Notes under the pieces: model-generated | Seen by the model: only the letters and a program-made list of their open reading frames with translations | The model's database searches: none | What the model was told of the DNA's origin: nothing | Made by a program: the position numbers and the translations under genes | Shown here: one piece after another, positions 16,264 to 29,492 of the stretch | How the letters are laid out: each line of letters opens with the position of its first letter | How positions within the stretch are numbered: position 1 is the first letter of the stretch | Assembly: GCA_964348085.1 (NCBI GenBank) | Contig: CAYGBI010000042.1 | Span: 1 to 33,717, forward strand | Direction of reading: 5' to 3' | DNA: 33,717 bases | Source: VXYL01 sp964348085 | Lineage (GTDB): Bacteria; Pseudomonadota; Gammaproteobacteria; Pseudomonadales; Azotimanducaceae

Positions 16264-17949
16264 ATGGGCTACGACCTCGTCATTCGCAACGGCACGCTCG
16301 TCGACGGCACGGGCGCCGCCGGTCGACCCGGGGACATCGCCATTAGCGGCGACCGCATCGCCGCTCTCGGCAAGGTGACTGGCAAAGGCGCACGCGAGAT
16401 CGACGCCACCGGCAAGACCGTTACGCCGGGCTTCGTCGATATCCACACGCACTTGGATGCGCAGATCGCGTGGGATCCGATCGCCTCGTCCTCGTGCTAC
16501 CACGGCGTGACGTCGGTCGTGACCGGCAACTGCGGCGTCACGTTCGCGCCCTGTAAACCGGAAGATCGAGCCTATCTGACGGAGATGATGGAGTCCGTGG
16601 AGGACATTCCGCAGCAATCCATCAACGCCGGACTGCCTTGGGATTGGGAGACTTTCGGCGAATACCTGAACTTCATTGATCGGGCGGACAAGGGCGTAAA
16701 CGTCGGCGGCATGGTCGGCCACTGCGCGGTGCGCATCCACGCGATGGGCGAGCGCAGCCTGGACGAAGCGCCGGCCAGCGACGAGGATGTGCGCAAGATG
16801 TGCGGCTTGGTGGACGAGGCGATCGGCGCCGGCGCACTCGGCTTCTCCACTTCGCGGACGTACTTGCACAAAGTCCCGGACGGCCGCTACGTGCCCGGCA
16901 CCCACGCCGACCCCAGCGAACTCTTGGCCATCGGCCGCGTGCTCGGCCATCGCGGCAAGGGCATCTTCGAGGGCGCACTGCGCATTGGCGAGCGCGACCG
17001 CGAAGCGCACCTGCCGAAGACCCGCGCCGAGATCGCTTGGGTGGGCCGGCTATCCCGGGAGAACGGCGTGCGAGCGACGTTCGGCATCGCCCACAGCTAC
17101 CGGCGCCCGGACCTGTACCGGCGCGTAATCGCGTTCGCCGAGGAGGAGAACGCTCGCGGGGCGGAACTGCGCCCACAGACAAGCGCCCGGGGCATCGGCG
17201 GCCTGTTCGGACTGGACCACCGCACGCCGTTCGGCGCTTCAACCGCTTGGCGAGAGCTGCAAGCGCTGCCTTTCGCACAGCGTGTGGCGGCTTTGGAGGA
17301 TGCATCCTGGCGTACTCGGCTGTTGCACCTCGATCAGCCGCCGGCGCTTGACTTCGAGCAGGCGTACATCCTAACCGACGACGACTTGGACTACGTCCAT
17401 GACCGCAACCGCTCATTGGCGGCGTATGCGGAGCGCACCGGCCAGTCCCCGGTGGCGGCGTTCATAGAACTCAACCGCAAACACAAGGGCCGCGTGCAGC
17501 TTTGGCACCCGGGCCTCAACCAGTCCATGGCCGCCATCGAAGAGATGATCACCAACCCGACGGTGGCCATGGGGCTTGCGGATTCCGGTGCCCATGTGGG
17601 CCAGATCATGGACGCCAGCTCGCCCACGTGGCTGCTCTCCTATTGGGTGAAGACCCGCGACGTGATGAGCTTCGAGGAGGCCATCCGCGGCTGGACCAGC
17701 GACACCGCCGCCATCTTCGGCATCAAAGATCGGGGCGTGCTGCGCGAGGGCGCCTATGCAGACATCAACGTCATCGACGTGGACAACCTAGGCATGGAAC
17801 TGCCGGAGTACAAGCACGACTTCCCGGGCGGCGCAGGACGCTACGTGCAGAAGGGACGCGGCTACGATCAGGTGGTGGTCAACGGGCAGGTGTTCATGGA
17901 GAACGGCGAGCATACGGGGGCGTTGGCGGGGGTGACGTTGCGGAGCTAG
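16264..17949 (+). CDS. N-acyl-D-amino-acid deacylase-like amidohydrolase
   Basis: A 561-residue metal-dependent amidohydrolase of the D-aminoacylase group. N-terminal beta-sandwich strands (LVIRNGTLVDGTGAAGRPGD) lead to VTPGFVDIHTHLD, where His61 and His63 are metal ligands. GNCG follows, with Cys90 matching the bridging Cys ligand of D-aminoacylases. Later blocks are GALGFSTSRTY, the SDTAAIFGIKDRG region and the C-terminal YADINVIDVDNL strand. Family members hydrolyse N-acyl-D-amino acids or related cyclic amides; the substrate is open. The ATG at 16264 lacks a strong ribosome-binding site. It diverges from the RraA-family gene with a 118-base shared spacer. Confidence 0.88.
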   Translation: MGYDLVIRNGTLVDGTGAAGRPGDIAISGDRIAALGKVTGKGAREIDATGKTVTPGFVDIHTHLDAQIAWDPIASSSCYHGVTSVVTGNCGVTFAPCKPEDRAYLTEMMESVEDIPQQSINAGLPWDWETFGEYLNFIDRADKGVNVGGMVGHCAVRIHAMGERSLDEAPASDEDVRKMCGLVDEAIGAGALGFSTSRTYLHKVPDGRYVPGTHADPSELLAIGRVLGHRGKGIFEGALRIGERDREAHLPKTRAEIAWVGRLSRENGVRATFGIAHSYRRPDLYRRVIAFAEEENARGAELRPQTSARGIGGLFGLDHRTPFGASTAWRELQALPFAQRVAALEDASWRTRLLHLDQPPALDFEQAYILTDDDLDYVHDRNRSLAAYAERTGQSPVAAFIELNRKHKGRVQLWHPGLNQSMAAIEEMITNPTVAMGLADSGAHVGQIMDASSPTWLLSYWVKTRDVMSFEEAIRGWTSDTAAIFGIKDRGVLREGAYADINVIDVDNLGMELPEYKHDFPGGAGRYVQKGRGYDQVVVNGQVFMENGEHTGALAGVTLRS

Positions 17950-17980
17950 GGCTGGGTCGGGAGCAAGGTATCAGCACATC

Positions 17981-18074
17981 TCCGAGGACCGCGACACTAT
18001 GCGTCGGGAATACGACTTCTCCGGCGCTGTTCGAGGCGTCACCGCCCGGCGCTACGCCGAGGGCGTCGGATCGC
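17981..18074 (+). pseudogene. Antitoxin-like fragment (first copy)
   Basis: From the ATG at 17999 the frame reads MRREYDFSGAVRGVTARRYA then EG, the N terminus of a common small antitoxin-like protein family related in style to BrnA-type antitoxins. It then departs into unrelated sequence. The same 75 or so bases recur inverted at 32770-32853 with about five mismatches, mostly synonymous. This copy lacks about 15 bases around the expected TNVV codons and the whole C-terminal half. The frame stays open into the downstream MNT gene, which would make an artificial fusion of 178 residues. Confidence 0.75.
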
Positions 18075-18217
18075 GTGCAAGCGTCCCGTCACATCCGCCG
18101 TGGCGCGACGATGGTCGTGCCGTGGCGGAGGTCGCGAATGGCGGCCGGGCGACCACCGACTCCGCTGTCCACCCTACTGACCGAGGAGCTCGCCCCCAAC
18201 GCCATAATGGCCTCGCT

Positions 18218-18535
18218 ATGGAACGAACCCCCGACATCGGGACATCCGCGCTGCCGCCGCTGCTAGTCGAGCACCGTGCGGCGCTGCTCGTGCTGGCCAA
18301 GCGCCGGGGACTCCGCAACGTCAGAGTCTTCGGGTCGATGGCCCGGGGCGACCACCACGCGCACAGCGACGTGGACCTTCTCGTCGATGCCCCCCCGGGA
18401 ACTTCCGCCTTAGCCCTGTGCGGCCTTTCCATTGACGCGGAACAGCTTCTGAACACGCCTGTAGACGTCGTCACCGAGGGATTCCTGTACCCGTCCATAC
18501 GCGAACGGGCCGTCCGCGAAGCCATACCCCTGTGA
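18218..18535 (+). CDS. mntA: MntA-type nucleotidyltransferase antitoxin
   Basis: From the ATG at 18218 it is a 105-residue minimal nucleotidyltransferase. It carries the GSx10DxD motif: Gly39-Ser40, then Asp51 and Asp53 in SDVDLLV. In MntA-HepT toxin-antitoxin pairs this enzyme adds AMP to the HEPN toxin and silences it. The frame is open further upstream through the antitoxin-like fragment, but the family similarity begins only near residue 12 of this start. Its stop overlaps the start of the HEPN gene as GTGA, the expected coupled order. Confidence 0.82.
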   Translation: MERTPDIGTSALPPLLVEHRAALLVLAKRRGLRNVRVFGSMARGDHHAHSDVDLLVDAPPGTSALALCGLSIDAEQLLNTPVDVVTEGFLYPSIRERAVREAIPL

Positions 18536-18874
18536 GCCGCCCCGACGGCGACGACATTCTCTTGGAGCATGTGGCCGAGTGCATCGCCCGGATCAGCCGC
18601 CATACCGGAGGCTCCAAGGAGCGCTTCATGGCCTCCGAACTCGTCCAAAGACGCGGTTGTGCGCAATCTACAGGTTCTCGCCGAGTCGACGACCCGGCTC
18701 AGTGACCAGATCAAGGCCACGGAACCCGCGATCCCGTGGCCGGAGATCAGGTCTTTCCGGAACCGGCTCACCCACGGCTACTTGGCGATGGACCTCGATA
18801 CCGTCTGGGAAGTCGTCCGGCAGAATCTCCCCGAACTCGACGACGCCGTCCGCCGGATGCGCACTCGCCAGTGA
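18532..18874 (+). pseudogene. hepT: HepT-type HEPN toxin, frameshifted
   Basis: Starting with the GTG at 18532, the first frame reads DDILLEHVAECIARISRHTG and continues to ASELVQ, matching the HEPN (DUF86) family. The remainder is in another frame from KDAVVRNLQV to the stop at 18874. It contains RNRLTHGY, the RX4HXY RNase motif whose Tyr is the site of AMP addition. One extra A in the run at 18647-18649 explains the shift; removing it gives LVQDAVVRNLQ and a 113-residue protein. Either the toxin is dead or the base is an assembly error. It partners the MNT gene. Confidence 0.82.
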
Positions 18875-19027
18875 AGAACCCCCACCCACCCCGGCCGGAT
18901 TCTCACCGGCACCATCGAGGCCAAAGGCTGGATGGTCACGCACTCGCCGAGCGCGCAAGTTTCGAACCCTCGCCGGTAACGCCTCGTAAGCCGGGGCGAG
19001 AGCGGGCGGAATCGGATTTGACCCCCA
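18875..19027. other. Short intergenic stretch
   Basis: Between the plus-strand HepT remnant and the minus-strand restriction-modification gene I see no gene, repeat or clear terminator. Confidence 0.5.
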
Positions 19028-24078
<5,051 letters not shown>

Positions 24079-24705
24079 CTCATACTCCGAAAGGCACTTA
24101 TGGAAGATGAAGCATTCAAAGACTTGACCTTGTTCCTCTCGCTACAGCACGAACTTCACGCAGCAGGAATTGGCCAAAACACATCTCTCAAGGCCCAACT
24201 CCACGCCATCGAACCCTCGGTGAACGGAACTTGCCGACGGGAGCGGACGATGTCAACGGCGTCGTCGTCAGATATCCGTGGAACCGGCTTGTCGAAAAGC
24301 CGCTCGATGACGACCGGAAGTATCTTCCCGTCGCGGTCGACCCTTCTGCGACGAACGGCTCAGCGCCTCGATTGCTGCTACCATTACGGCTGGAGTCTTG
24401 CTGTTTGTCCCAAGTGCGCAAAAGACGTTAGCACTGATTGAGTGGAGTTTTTGGGGCGGCTGCAATTACGACACACTGTTACTGGGGACTGATACGGGAG
24501 GTCCGTTTGGCGGTGTTGATCAGGCGCATTAAGAATCACTTCAGGAAGTTCAGCTTGAGTGGGCTGGTCTTGGTGGGACTGGCAATCCTAGTTACTACCT
24601 TCGCTTGGATACTTCAGTTTCTGGCATAGGTCGGCACCGTCTCCCGTAGCTGATGCGCTAAAGTCCATGGCGTCCGTGGCGCACCCCGCCGGTACGCATT
24701 CTCCA
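24079..24705. other. Intergenic stretch, mostly without recognisable genes
   Basis: Several short overlapping frames are open, none with a family signature. The promoter of the large restriction-modification gene should lie at its left edge. The only candidate gene I would keep is the small membrane ORF at 24438-24629. Base composition is noticeably lower in GC from about 24440 to 24630 than in the flanking genes. Confidence 0.5.
24438..24629 (+). CDS. Possible small single-helix membrane protein
   Basis: A 63-residue frame whose second half has a basic stretch (RRIKNHFRK) followed by about 23 hydrophobic residues ending WILQFLA, the pattern of a small inner-membrane protein with a cytoplasmic N terminus. 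I see no convincing ribosome-binding site, and the first 25 residues look non-coding, so a start near the GTG of the VLIRR segment is possible. No family is recognised. Confidence 0.3.
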   Translation: MSGVFGAAAITTHCYWGLIREVRLAVLIRRIKNHFRKFSLSGLVLVGLAILVTTFAWILQFLA

Positions 24706-26565
24706 TCAGTCGGGCTCGAACAAATCCTTGTAGTCGCGCCGTAGTGCGGCATCCTGCTCGTCCTTGCGCAGGAAGCAGTTGCCGATTGCGAGACAGTCGA
24801 TGCCCGTGCCCATAAAGCAGCGGAAGGCTTCCGTGGGCGTACAGACGATAGGTTCGCCGCGCACGTTGAAGCTGGTGTTCACGACCACCGGACAGCCGGT
24901 CTTCGCCTTGAAGGCAGTGAGCAGCGCGTGGTAGCGGGGGTTCGTTCCGCGATGCACGGTCTGCACGCGGGCGGAATCGTCGACATGCGTCACGGCGGGA
25001 ATCTCGGAGCGCACCTCGCGCAGCCGGTCGAGACCGGCGAGGCTCGGATCGTCTCTTGCGGGTCGCCTGCGCCGCGACCCGGCCACATTTGCGACGAGCA
25101 GCATGTAGGGGCTATCGCGGTCGAGGTCGAACCACTCGGCGACGTCCTCGCGCAGCACGCTCGGCGCGAATGGGCGAAAGGACTCGCGGAACTTAACCTT
25201 GAGGTTCAAGGTGCTCTGCATGGCGGGCGAACGGGCGTCCGCGAGGATCGAGCGGTTGCCGAGCGCTCGCGGGCCGAACTCCATGCGGCCTTGGAACCAG
25301 CCCACGGCGCTACCCTCGGCTAGCGCCTCAGAAGTAGCGTCGAGCAGTTCGTCGTCCGTGAGCGTCTCGTAGCGGGCACCCAGCGCGTCGAGGGCGTGCC
25401 GGATCTCGTCCAAGCCGAATTCCGGGCCGAGCAAGGCACCGCGCATCGCGTCGCCGTCTCCTTCCATTCGGATCCTCGCCGAACCGCACGCCCGGCGCGG
25501 CTCGTCGAACAAGCCGTGGCTCGCCATCAGCGCAGCACCCAGCGCCCCGCCGGCGTCGCCGGCTGCTGGCTGGATCCAAACTTCGTCGAACTGGCCGTCG
25601 CGCAGCACCTTGCCGTTGGCCACGCAGTTGAGCGCGACGCCGCCCGCTAGGCAAAGCTGCCGGATGCCGGTCTCGCGCCGCAGCGATCGAGTCAGCCGCA
25701 GCACCGCTTCCTCCGTCACAGCCTGCGCCGAAGCGGCCACATCCATGTGGCGTTGCATCAAGGCTTCGTCCGGCTTGCGCGGCGCACCGTCGAACAGCGC
25801 ATCGAAGCGGTCGTTTGTCATCGCAAGGCCGGTGCAGTAGTCGAAGTAATCGAGGTCGAGGCGGAATGTGCCGTCGGTTTTGAGGTCGATCAGGTGGTCG
25901 AGGATCGTCTGCGCATACTTCGGCTCGCCGTATGGCGCGAGGCCCATCAGCTTGTACTCGCCGGAGTTGACTTTGAAACCCAAGTAGTAGGTGAACGCCG
26001 AATAAAGCAATCCTAGGGAGTGGGGAAAGTGCAGCTCCTTGGTGATCGAGAGTTCATTGCCGCAGCCGATCGCCGCCGACGTGGTGGCCCACTCGCCCAC
26101 GCCGTCCATCGTCAGCACCACCGCATCGCGGAACGGCGACGGGTAGAACGCGCTCGCCGCGTGCGACTGGTGATGCTCGGCGAACAGCAGCTTGGTTGCC
26201 CAATCGAGCTCGGGGTCGAGTTCCTTCAACTCGCGGCGCAGCAGGTCTTTCTGAAACAGTTTCTCCTTGATCCAGACCGGTGCCGCCAAGCGGAACGAGC
26301 GAAAGCCGCGCGGCGCCAACGCGACATAGGTTTCGAGAAGCCGCTCGAACTTGAGAAAGGGTTTGTCGTAGAACGCCACCCGATCCACTTCGACGGGTTG
26401 CAGCCCCGCTTCGTTCAAACAGTAGCGAATCGCGTTGGCCGGATAACCGGCGTCGTGCTTGCGACGAGTGAAGCGCTCTTCCTGTGCCACAGCAACGATC
26501 TCGCCACTTTCGATCAGCGCCGCCGCAGCGTCGTGGTAGAAGGCGGAAACGCCCAAGATGCGCAC
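24706..26565 (-). CDS. Carbamoyltransferase (NodU/CmcH/SxtI family)
   Basis: A 619-residue O-carbamoyltransferase that uses carbamoyl phosphate through a carbamoyl-adenylate and transfers it to a hydroxyl. The N-terminal Kae1-like domain has the metal motif in EHHQSHAASAF and GVGEWATTS. LAGGVALNCVANGK is the nucleotide loop. The C-terminal domain has MEFGPRALGNRSILADAR and VVNTSFNVRGEPIV. I chose the GTG at 26565 (MRILGVSAFYHD), four bases after the small upstream gene; the longer frame to 26604 overlaps that gene. It is the last gene of the SGNH - SxtJ - small protein - carbamoyltransferase operon. The acceptor may be a polysaccharide or small metabolite. Confidence 0.93.
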   Translation of the reverse strand: MRILGVSAFYHDAAAALIESGEIVAVAQEERFTRRKHDAGYPANAIRYCLNEAGLQPVEVDRVAFYDKPFLKFERLLETYVALAPRGFRSFRLAAPVWIKEKLFQKDLLRRELKELDPELDWATKLLFAEHHQSHAASAFYPSPFRDAVVLTMDGVGEWATTSAAIGCGNELSITKELHFPHSLGLLYSAFTYYLGFKVNSGEYKLMGLAPYGEPKYAQTILDHLIDLKTDGTFRLDLDYFDYCTGLAMTNDRFDALFDGAPRKPDEALMQRHMDVAASAQAVTEEAVLRLTRSLRRETGIRQLCLAGGVALNCVANGKVLRDGQFDEVWIQPAAGDAGGALGAALMASHGLFDEPRRACGSARIRMEGDGDAMRGALLGPEFGLDEIRHALDALGARYETLTDDELLDATSEALAEGSAVGWFQGRMEFGPRALGNRSILADARSPAMQSTLNLKVKFRESFRPFAPSVLREDVAEWFDLDRDSPYMLLVANVAGSRRRRPARDDPSLAGLDRLREVRSEIPAVTHVDDSARVQTVHRGTNPRYHALLTAFKAKTGCPVVVNTSFNVRGEPIVCTPTEAFRCFMGTGIDCLAIGNCFLRKDEQDAALRRDYKDLFEPD

Positions 26566-26569
26566 GGTC

Positions 26570-26719
26570 TTAAAAGATGGTGTAGATGAACGGCGCCACG
26601 GCACTGCTTTGGCTAAGGACGATCAGCCCGCCGAGCACAAGCATCGCCACCACCGCCGGCAACAGCCAGTACTTCTTGCGCACGCGCATGAAAGCCACGA
26701 ATTCACGAAGAAAGGACAT
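26570..26719 (-). CDS. DUF5989/SxtK-like small membrane protein
   Basis: A 49-residue protein easily missed by length cut-offs. MSFLREFVAFMRVRKKYWLL is followed by a single hydrophobic helix (about residues 19-36) and ends SSAVAPFIYTIF. This matches the small conserved protein found beside carbamoyltransferases (DUF5989; probably equivalent to SxtK of saxitoxin clusters). The ATG at 26719 is preceded by TGAGGCA. Its stop is four bases before the carbamoyltransferase GTG and it starts 10 bases after the SxtJ-like gene. It may anchor or assist the carbamoyltransferase at the membrane; the function is unproven. Confidence 0.9.
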   Translation of the reverse strand: MSFLREFVAFMRVRKKYWLLPAVVAMLVLGGLIVLSQSSAVAPFIYTIF

Positions 26720-26729
26720 CGGCAGTGCC

Positions 26730-27110
26730 TCAGAATTGGTTGGTCATCGTCTCGGGATCCGGGCCGGGGGGATCGCGGGGAATCCAGTAGCTGGACGCTT
26801 CCGGGTCGCGTTGCAGACGTAGCGGATCCTTGCCGAATGCACGCATCACGACGCCCGTCGGCGTTACTACCGCGAAATAGATCACCGCGATCACCAGCAG
26901 GCTGGTGACGCGATGCAGGAATTTGCCGACATGGAGCCATGCACGGTTGAACGGCGTCAGCCAATCCGGCTTGAATAGCGTTGTCGCTAGCACGAGCGCC
27001 GTGGCGGCGAGCGCCCATAAGCGCGGCGGCCCCCCGCCGATCAGCGGAATCAGCGCGATCACGCCGAACACGATGACGAAGACAAAGCCGAAGGTGCGGT
27101 TGGAACTCAT
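26730..27110 (-). CDS. SxtJ-family membrane protein
   Basis: A 126-residue protein from the ATG at 27110 (MSSNRTFGFVFVIVFGVIALIPL), which has AAAGAG upstream; an in-frame ATG at 27134 adds eight residues. Three hydrophobic segments are seen (about residues 6-24, 30-46 and 66-90), then KDPLRLQRDPEASSYWIPRD, the C-terminal block typical of the SxtJ family. The family is named from the saxitoxin cluster, where sxtI, sxtJ and sxtK stand together; its role is unknown. It lies 10 bases upstream of the small DUF5989 gene in one operon. Confidence 0.88.
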   Translation of the reverse strand: MSSNRTFGFVFVIVFGVIALIPLIGGGPPRLWALAATALVLATTLFKPDWLTPFNRAWLHVGKFLHRVTSLLVIAVIYFAVVTPTGVVMRAFGKDPLRLQRDPEASSYWIPRDPPGPDPETMTNQF

Positions 27111-27231
27111 CGCATAACGCTCTTTCGCAGCCATAGCAGTTCGAGTCTGTATTCAGCGGCAGTCAGCACCGAAAGTAGATTCCTCCTAAATCCGTCCGCC
27201 GCCGGCAACAGATCGAACGTGAAACGCGCAA

Positions 27232-28722
27232 TCAGCCGGCCGAGCGTTCGCTGCGCTCGTTCGCCAAATACTTGCTTCGAATGGCGGCCGAATCCCGAGG
27301 GTCAACGGTGACTGGCTTGCTCCACTGCTCGGATGGCATCCACCCTGAAAAGGCTGAGTAGTACCGGTACAAATCCTCAAGCAGCGCTGTGGCGGAGCGC
27401 TCGGGCAATTTCAATTCCCGTTCGAGAAACCTGTACAGGCAAACAGCGGCGAGCAGATTCCCCTGTTCGTTCCAGTGCGTGTCGTTAGCGAACTTCGCGT
27501 CGCGACGATAGCTGTAATCGGCTACGTGTTCGTTGAAGCACTCGAACAGATCCACCGTCTGCACTTTCTGTCGAGGAATCGGCGCGGCCATCCGGTGGTC
27601 GAATGGACTTGGGAGGATGGCAACGACAAATTGTCCGCCACGCTCTTGCACTGTATGTTGCCATGTCCGAAGCAGGGATTGAAAAATGACGACGGCTTCC
27701 TTTGCACTTTCGCTGTCCGGGGTTCCATCGCCGATGTCGGCTTCAATGGCCATGGCCTCGGCGTCCCCTTTCTTGTCCTCTCGTCGTTCCCGAAGCTTGG
27801 CGTTGACACGCTCTCCCGCTTCCAAGAACCCTGCGGCGAGATCTTCGGACGGGTCTCCGGCGAGGATCGCCAGTCTCCTCAGCCCGTCGACAACGAGGTA
27901 AGTCATATGAAACCCGGACAACAGTGAAACCCACGTCGCCCGGGGCTCGATGGCTGGGTTCCGCGTAACTGCGCCGCCTTCATCCAGATGGAAAAGTCCC
28001 GTTTCGTATATACCTCTAAGGTCGTTGTGGCAGAACACGTAGAACACCACATCCAGATCCGGTGCGTGCCGGAAGTGCTCGTAATAGAGAAATGCCTGGT
28101 CGGGACCGTAGCCCTCCACGCCAAGATTCAGGACGTTGAATCTAGCGCCACGAAAGCCGTCGCCTACGGCGCCGCCTTTTCGTCCCAGCCCAAGCCGCCC
28201 TAGCAGTCTGTCGGACTTCGCGGCTGACGCCGCCGAAGTCCGACGGGTGCTAGCCTTTGTTTCCTCCGTGCCCAAAGGGGCGAGCAGATAGTCCAATACT
28301 TCGGTAAACGAGTATTGGGAGGGCAAGCGCAGGTTCTCGGTATAGGAGTCGCCAAAAAAACCTATGTTGACGCCGACGGAGATGTCGTCGGCGCTGAAAT
28401 CCCGATGCTGTCTCATGGCTAGGTTGTTGTGCATGACGGCGTGACGCACACCGGTGTCGGGATGTGCCCGGTCGCCCCAAACCGCGTTCGGCTGCCGCGC
28501 CCAAATGCGCCGGCTATCAAGGTCGTATTCGGAGTCGGCGGCGTACTCGTACTTGGGATAGAAGAAGCGCAGAAACCCTTCCCCGGCGGCGAGGCATACC
28601 AAGAGCGACGAAAGCACCAAGGAAAGGTTGACCGCTGCCGCTCGGACGGGTGCCCACGGGCTTCCCCCCCCCCCCGGGGTGGGGATCGGGGGGTGGCGAC
28701 AAGCGGGCCAGGCCGGAACCAC
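27232..28722 (-). CDS. SGNH/GDSL hydrolase-like membrane-anchored protein
   Basis: Up to 496 residues. One hydrophobic helix (about residues 30-50) is followed by a large extracytoplasmic domain. The SGNH catalytic features are GFFGDSYTEN (Ser126 in GDSY) and DTHWNEQGN, the DxxH acid-base pair. Such proteins sit with carbamoyltransferases and may esterify or de-esterify the same glycan. The N terminus is uncertain. The GTG at 28722 lies upstream of a run of 12 Cs (28664-28675) that looks like sequence damage, and there is no clear ribosome-binding site. The true start may be nearer the helix. A 121-base gap separates it from the SxtJ-like gene. Confidence 0.78.
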   Translation of the reverse strand: MVPAWPACRHPPIPTPGGGGSPWAPVRAAAVNLSLVLSSLLVCLAAGEGFLRFFYPKYEYAADSEYDLDSRRIWARQPNAVWGDRAHPDTGVRHAVMHNNLAMRQHRDFSADDISVGVNIGFFGDSYTENLRLPSQYSFTEVLDYLLAPLGTEETKASTRRTSAASAAKSDRLLGRLGLGRKGGAVGDGFRGARFNVLNLGVEGYGPDQAFLYYEHFRHAPDLDVVFYVFCHNDLRGIYETGLFHLDEGGAVTRNPAIEPRATWVSLLSGFHMTYLVVDGLRRLAILAGDPSEDLAAGFLEAGERVNAKLRERREDKKGDAEAMAIEADIGDGTPDSESAKEAVVIFQSLLRTWQHTVQERGGQFVVAILPSPFDHRMAAPIPRQKVQTVDLFECFNEHVADYSYRRDAKFANDTHWNEQGNLLAAVCLYRFLERELKLPERSATALLEDLYRYYSAFSGWMPSEQWSKPVTVDPRDSAAIRSKYLANERSERSAG

Positions 28723-28933
28723 CTTTGCTGGCTACCACTTACGCGTCGCAGCCCTTAGGTCGCAAATAGTCACTCGGCAAGACTCGGCCAAAGGTGGACG
28801 GTATGCCAGAATTGGCGCCACGAAAGCCGCTGCCTCCCGGCACCGCCTTTCGCCCCGGTCGAGCGTGTACCGAGTGAAAAACTAGCAGAAATAGACCGAA
28901 ACAAGTCAATTAAAACAATAGCTTGAATATATT

Positions 28934-29010
28934 TGGCGGAGCGGACGGGACTCGAACCCGCGACCCCCGGCGTGACAGGCCGGTATTCTAACCAACTGAA
29001 CTACCGCTCC
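28934..29010 (-). tRNA. tRNA-Asp (GTC)
   Basis: A complete cloverleaf on the minus strand, including encoded CCA. Acceptor GGAGCGG pairs with CCGCTCC, with discriminator G. The anticodon loop CTGTCAC gives GTC, and the T-arm is GGGTTCGAGTCCC. It follows tRNA-Val by one base in the same direction. Confidence 0.97.
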
Positions 29011-29011
29011 G

Positions 29012-29087
29012 TGGTGGGTGTTGCAGGGCTCGAACCTGCGACCTACGGCTTGTAAGGCCGTTGCTCTCCCAACTGAGCTAAACACCC
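29012..29087 (-). tRNA. tRNA-Val (TAC)
   Basis: A complete cloverleaf on the minus strand, including encoded CCA. Acceptor GGGTGTT pairs with AACACCC, with discriminator A. The anticodon loop CTTACAA gives TAC, and the T-arm is CAGGTTCGAGCCCTG. It is the promoter-proximal member of the tRNA-Val/tRNA-Asp pair. Confidence 0.97.
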
Positions 29088-29201
29088 GGCGAGGGGCGAA
29101 TCTTAGCGCAACGGGTTGGACTGTCAACAATCGGGTCGGGCGCACCACGAACACCGCCGCTTATACTCCTCGCATCAAGCTAGACGAGAAGCGGAATCAC
29201 A

Positions 29202-29411
29202 ATGACTGTGAAAGAACAGGTAATCGGACTGCTGGCTTCCCGGGCGCCCAGACCACTATGCGATGATTGCATCGCCAAGTTACTACGTATGCCAAACCGT
29301 CAGCACGCAAACCACAAAACACGCGAGTTGGCGTCCGAAGCAGGCTTTAGACGTAGAGACGCATCGTGCTCTCGCTGTCGAGAGTGGAAGAGGGTAATCG
29401 CGATGGGCTAA
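29202..29411 (+). CDS. Small CxxC-pair protein, conserved hypothetical
   Basis: A 69-residue protein with an N-terminal helical region (VKEQVIGLLASRAPRPL), then CDDC, a helix-turn-helix-like middle (IAKLLRMPNRQHANHKTREL) and CSRC near the C terminus. The two CxxC pairs suit one zinc ion, so a small zinc-ribbon or winged-helix DNA-binding protein is likely. The ATG at 29202 is preceded by GAGAAGCGG. Similar short proteins occur as hypotheticals in many bacteria, as I recall. No partner gene is evident. Confidence 0.65.
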   Translation: MTVKEQVIGLLASRAPRPLCDDCIAKLLRMPNRQHANHKTRELASEAGFRRRDASCSRCREWKRVIAMG

Positions 29412-29492
29412 CGCGCCACACGAGAGGTCGGTATCGCATGCGTGGAATCCATGTGGAGTTACGGGCCGCGGGAGCGGCTGCATCAACGAGGC

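Noticed and set aside
17999..18535. A single 178-residue antitoxin-nucleotidyltransferase fusion protein
   Set aside because: The antitoxin similarity stops after about 22 residues and the linker looks non-coding; a separate start at 18218 fits the MntA family better.
24706..28722. A saxitoxin biosynthesis cluster
   Set aside because: Only the carbamoylation-associated genes are present; the polyketide and amidinotransferase core genes are absent and the trio is widespread outside toxin clusters.
28934..29087. tRNA pair as attachment site of an integrated element
   Set aside because: I found no integrase gene and no second copy of a tRNA 3' end in the window.
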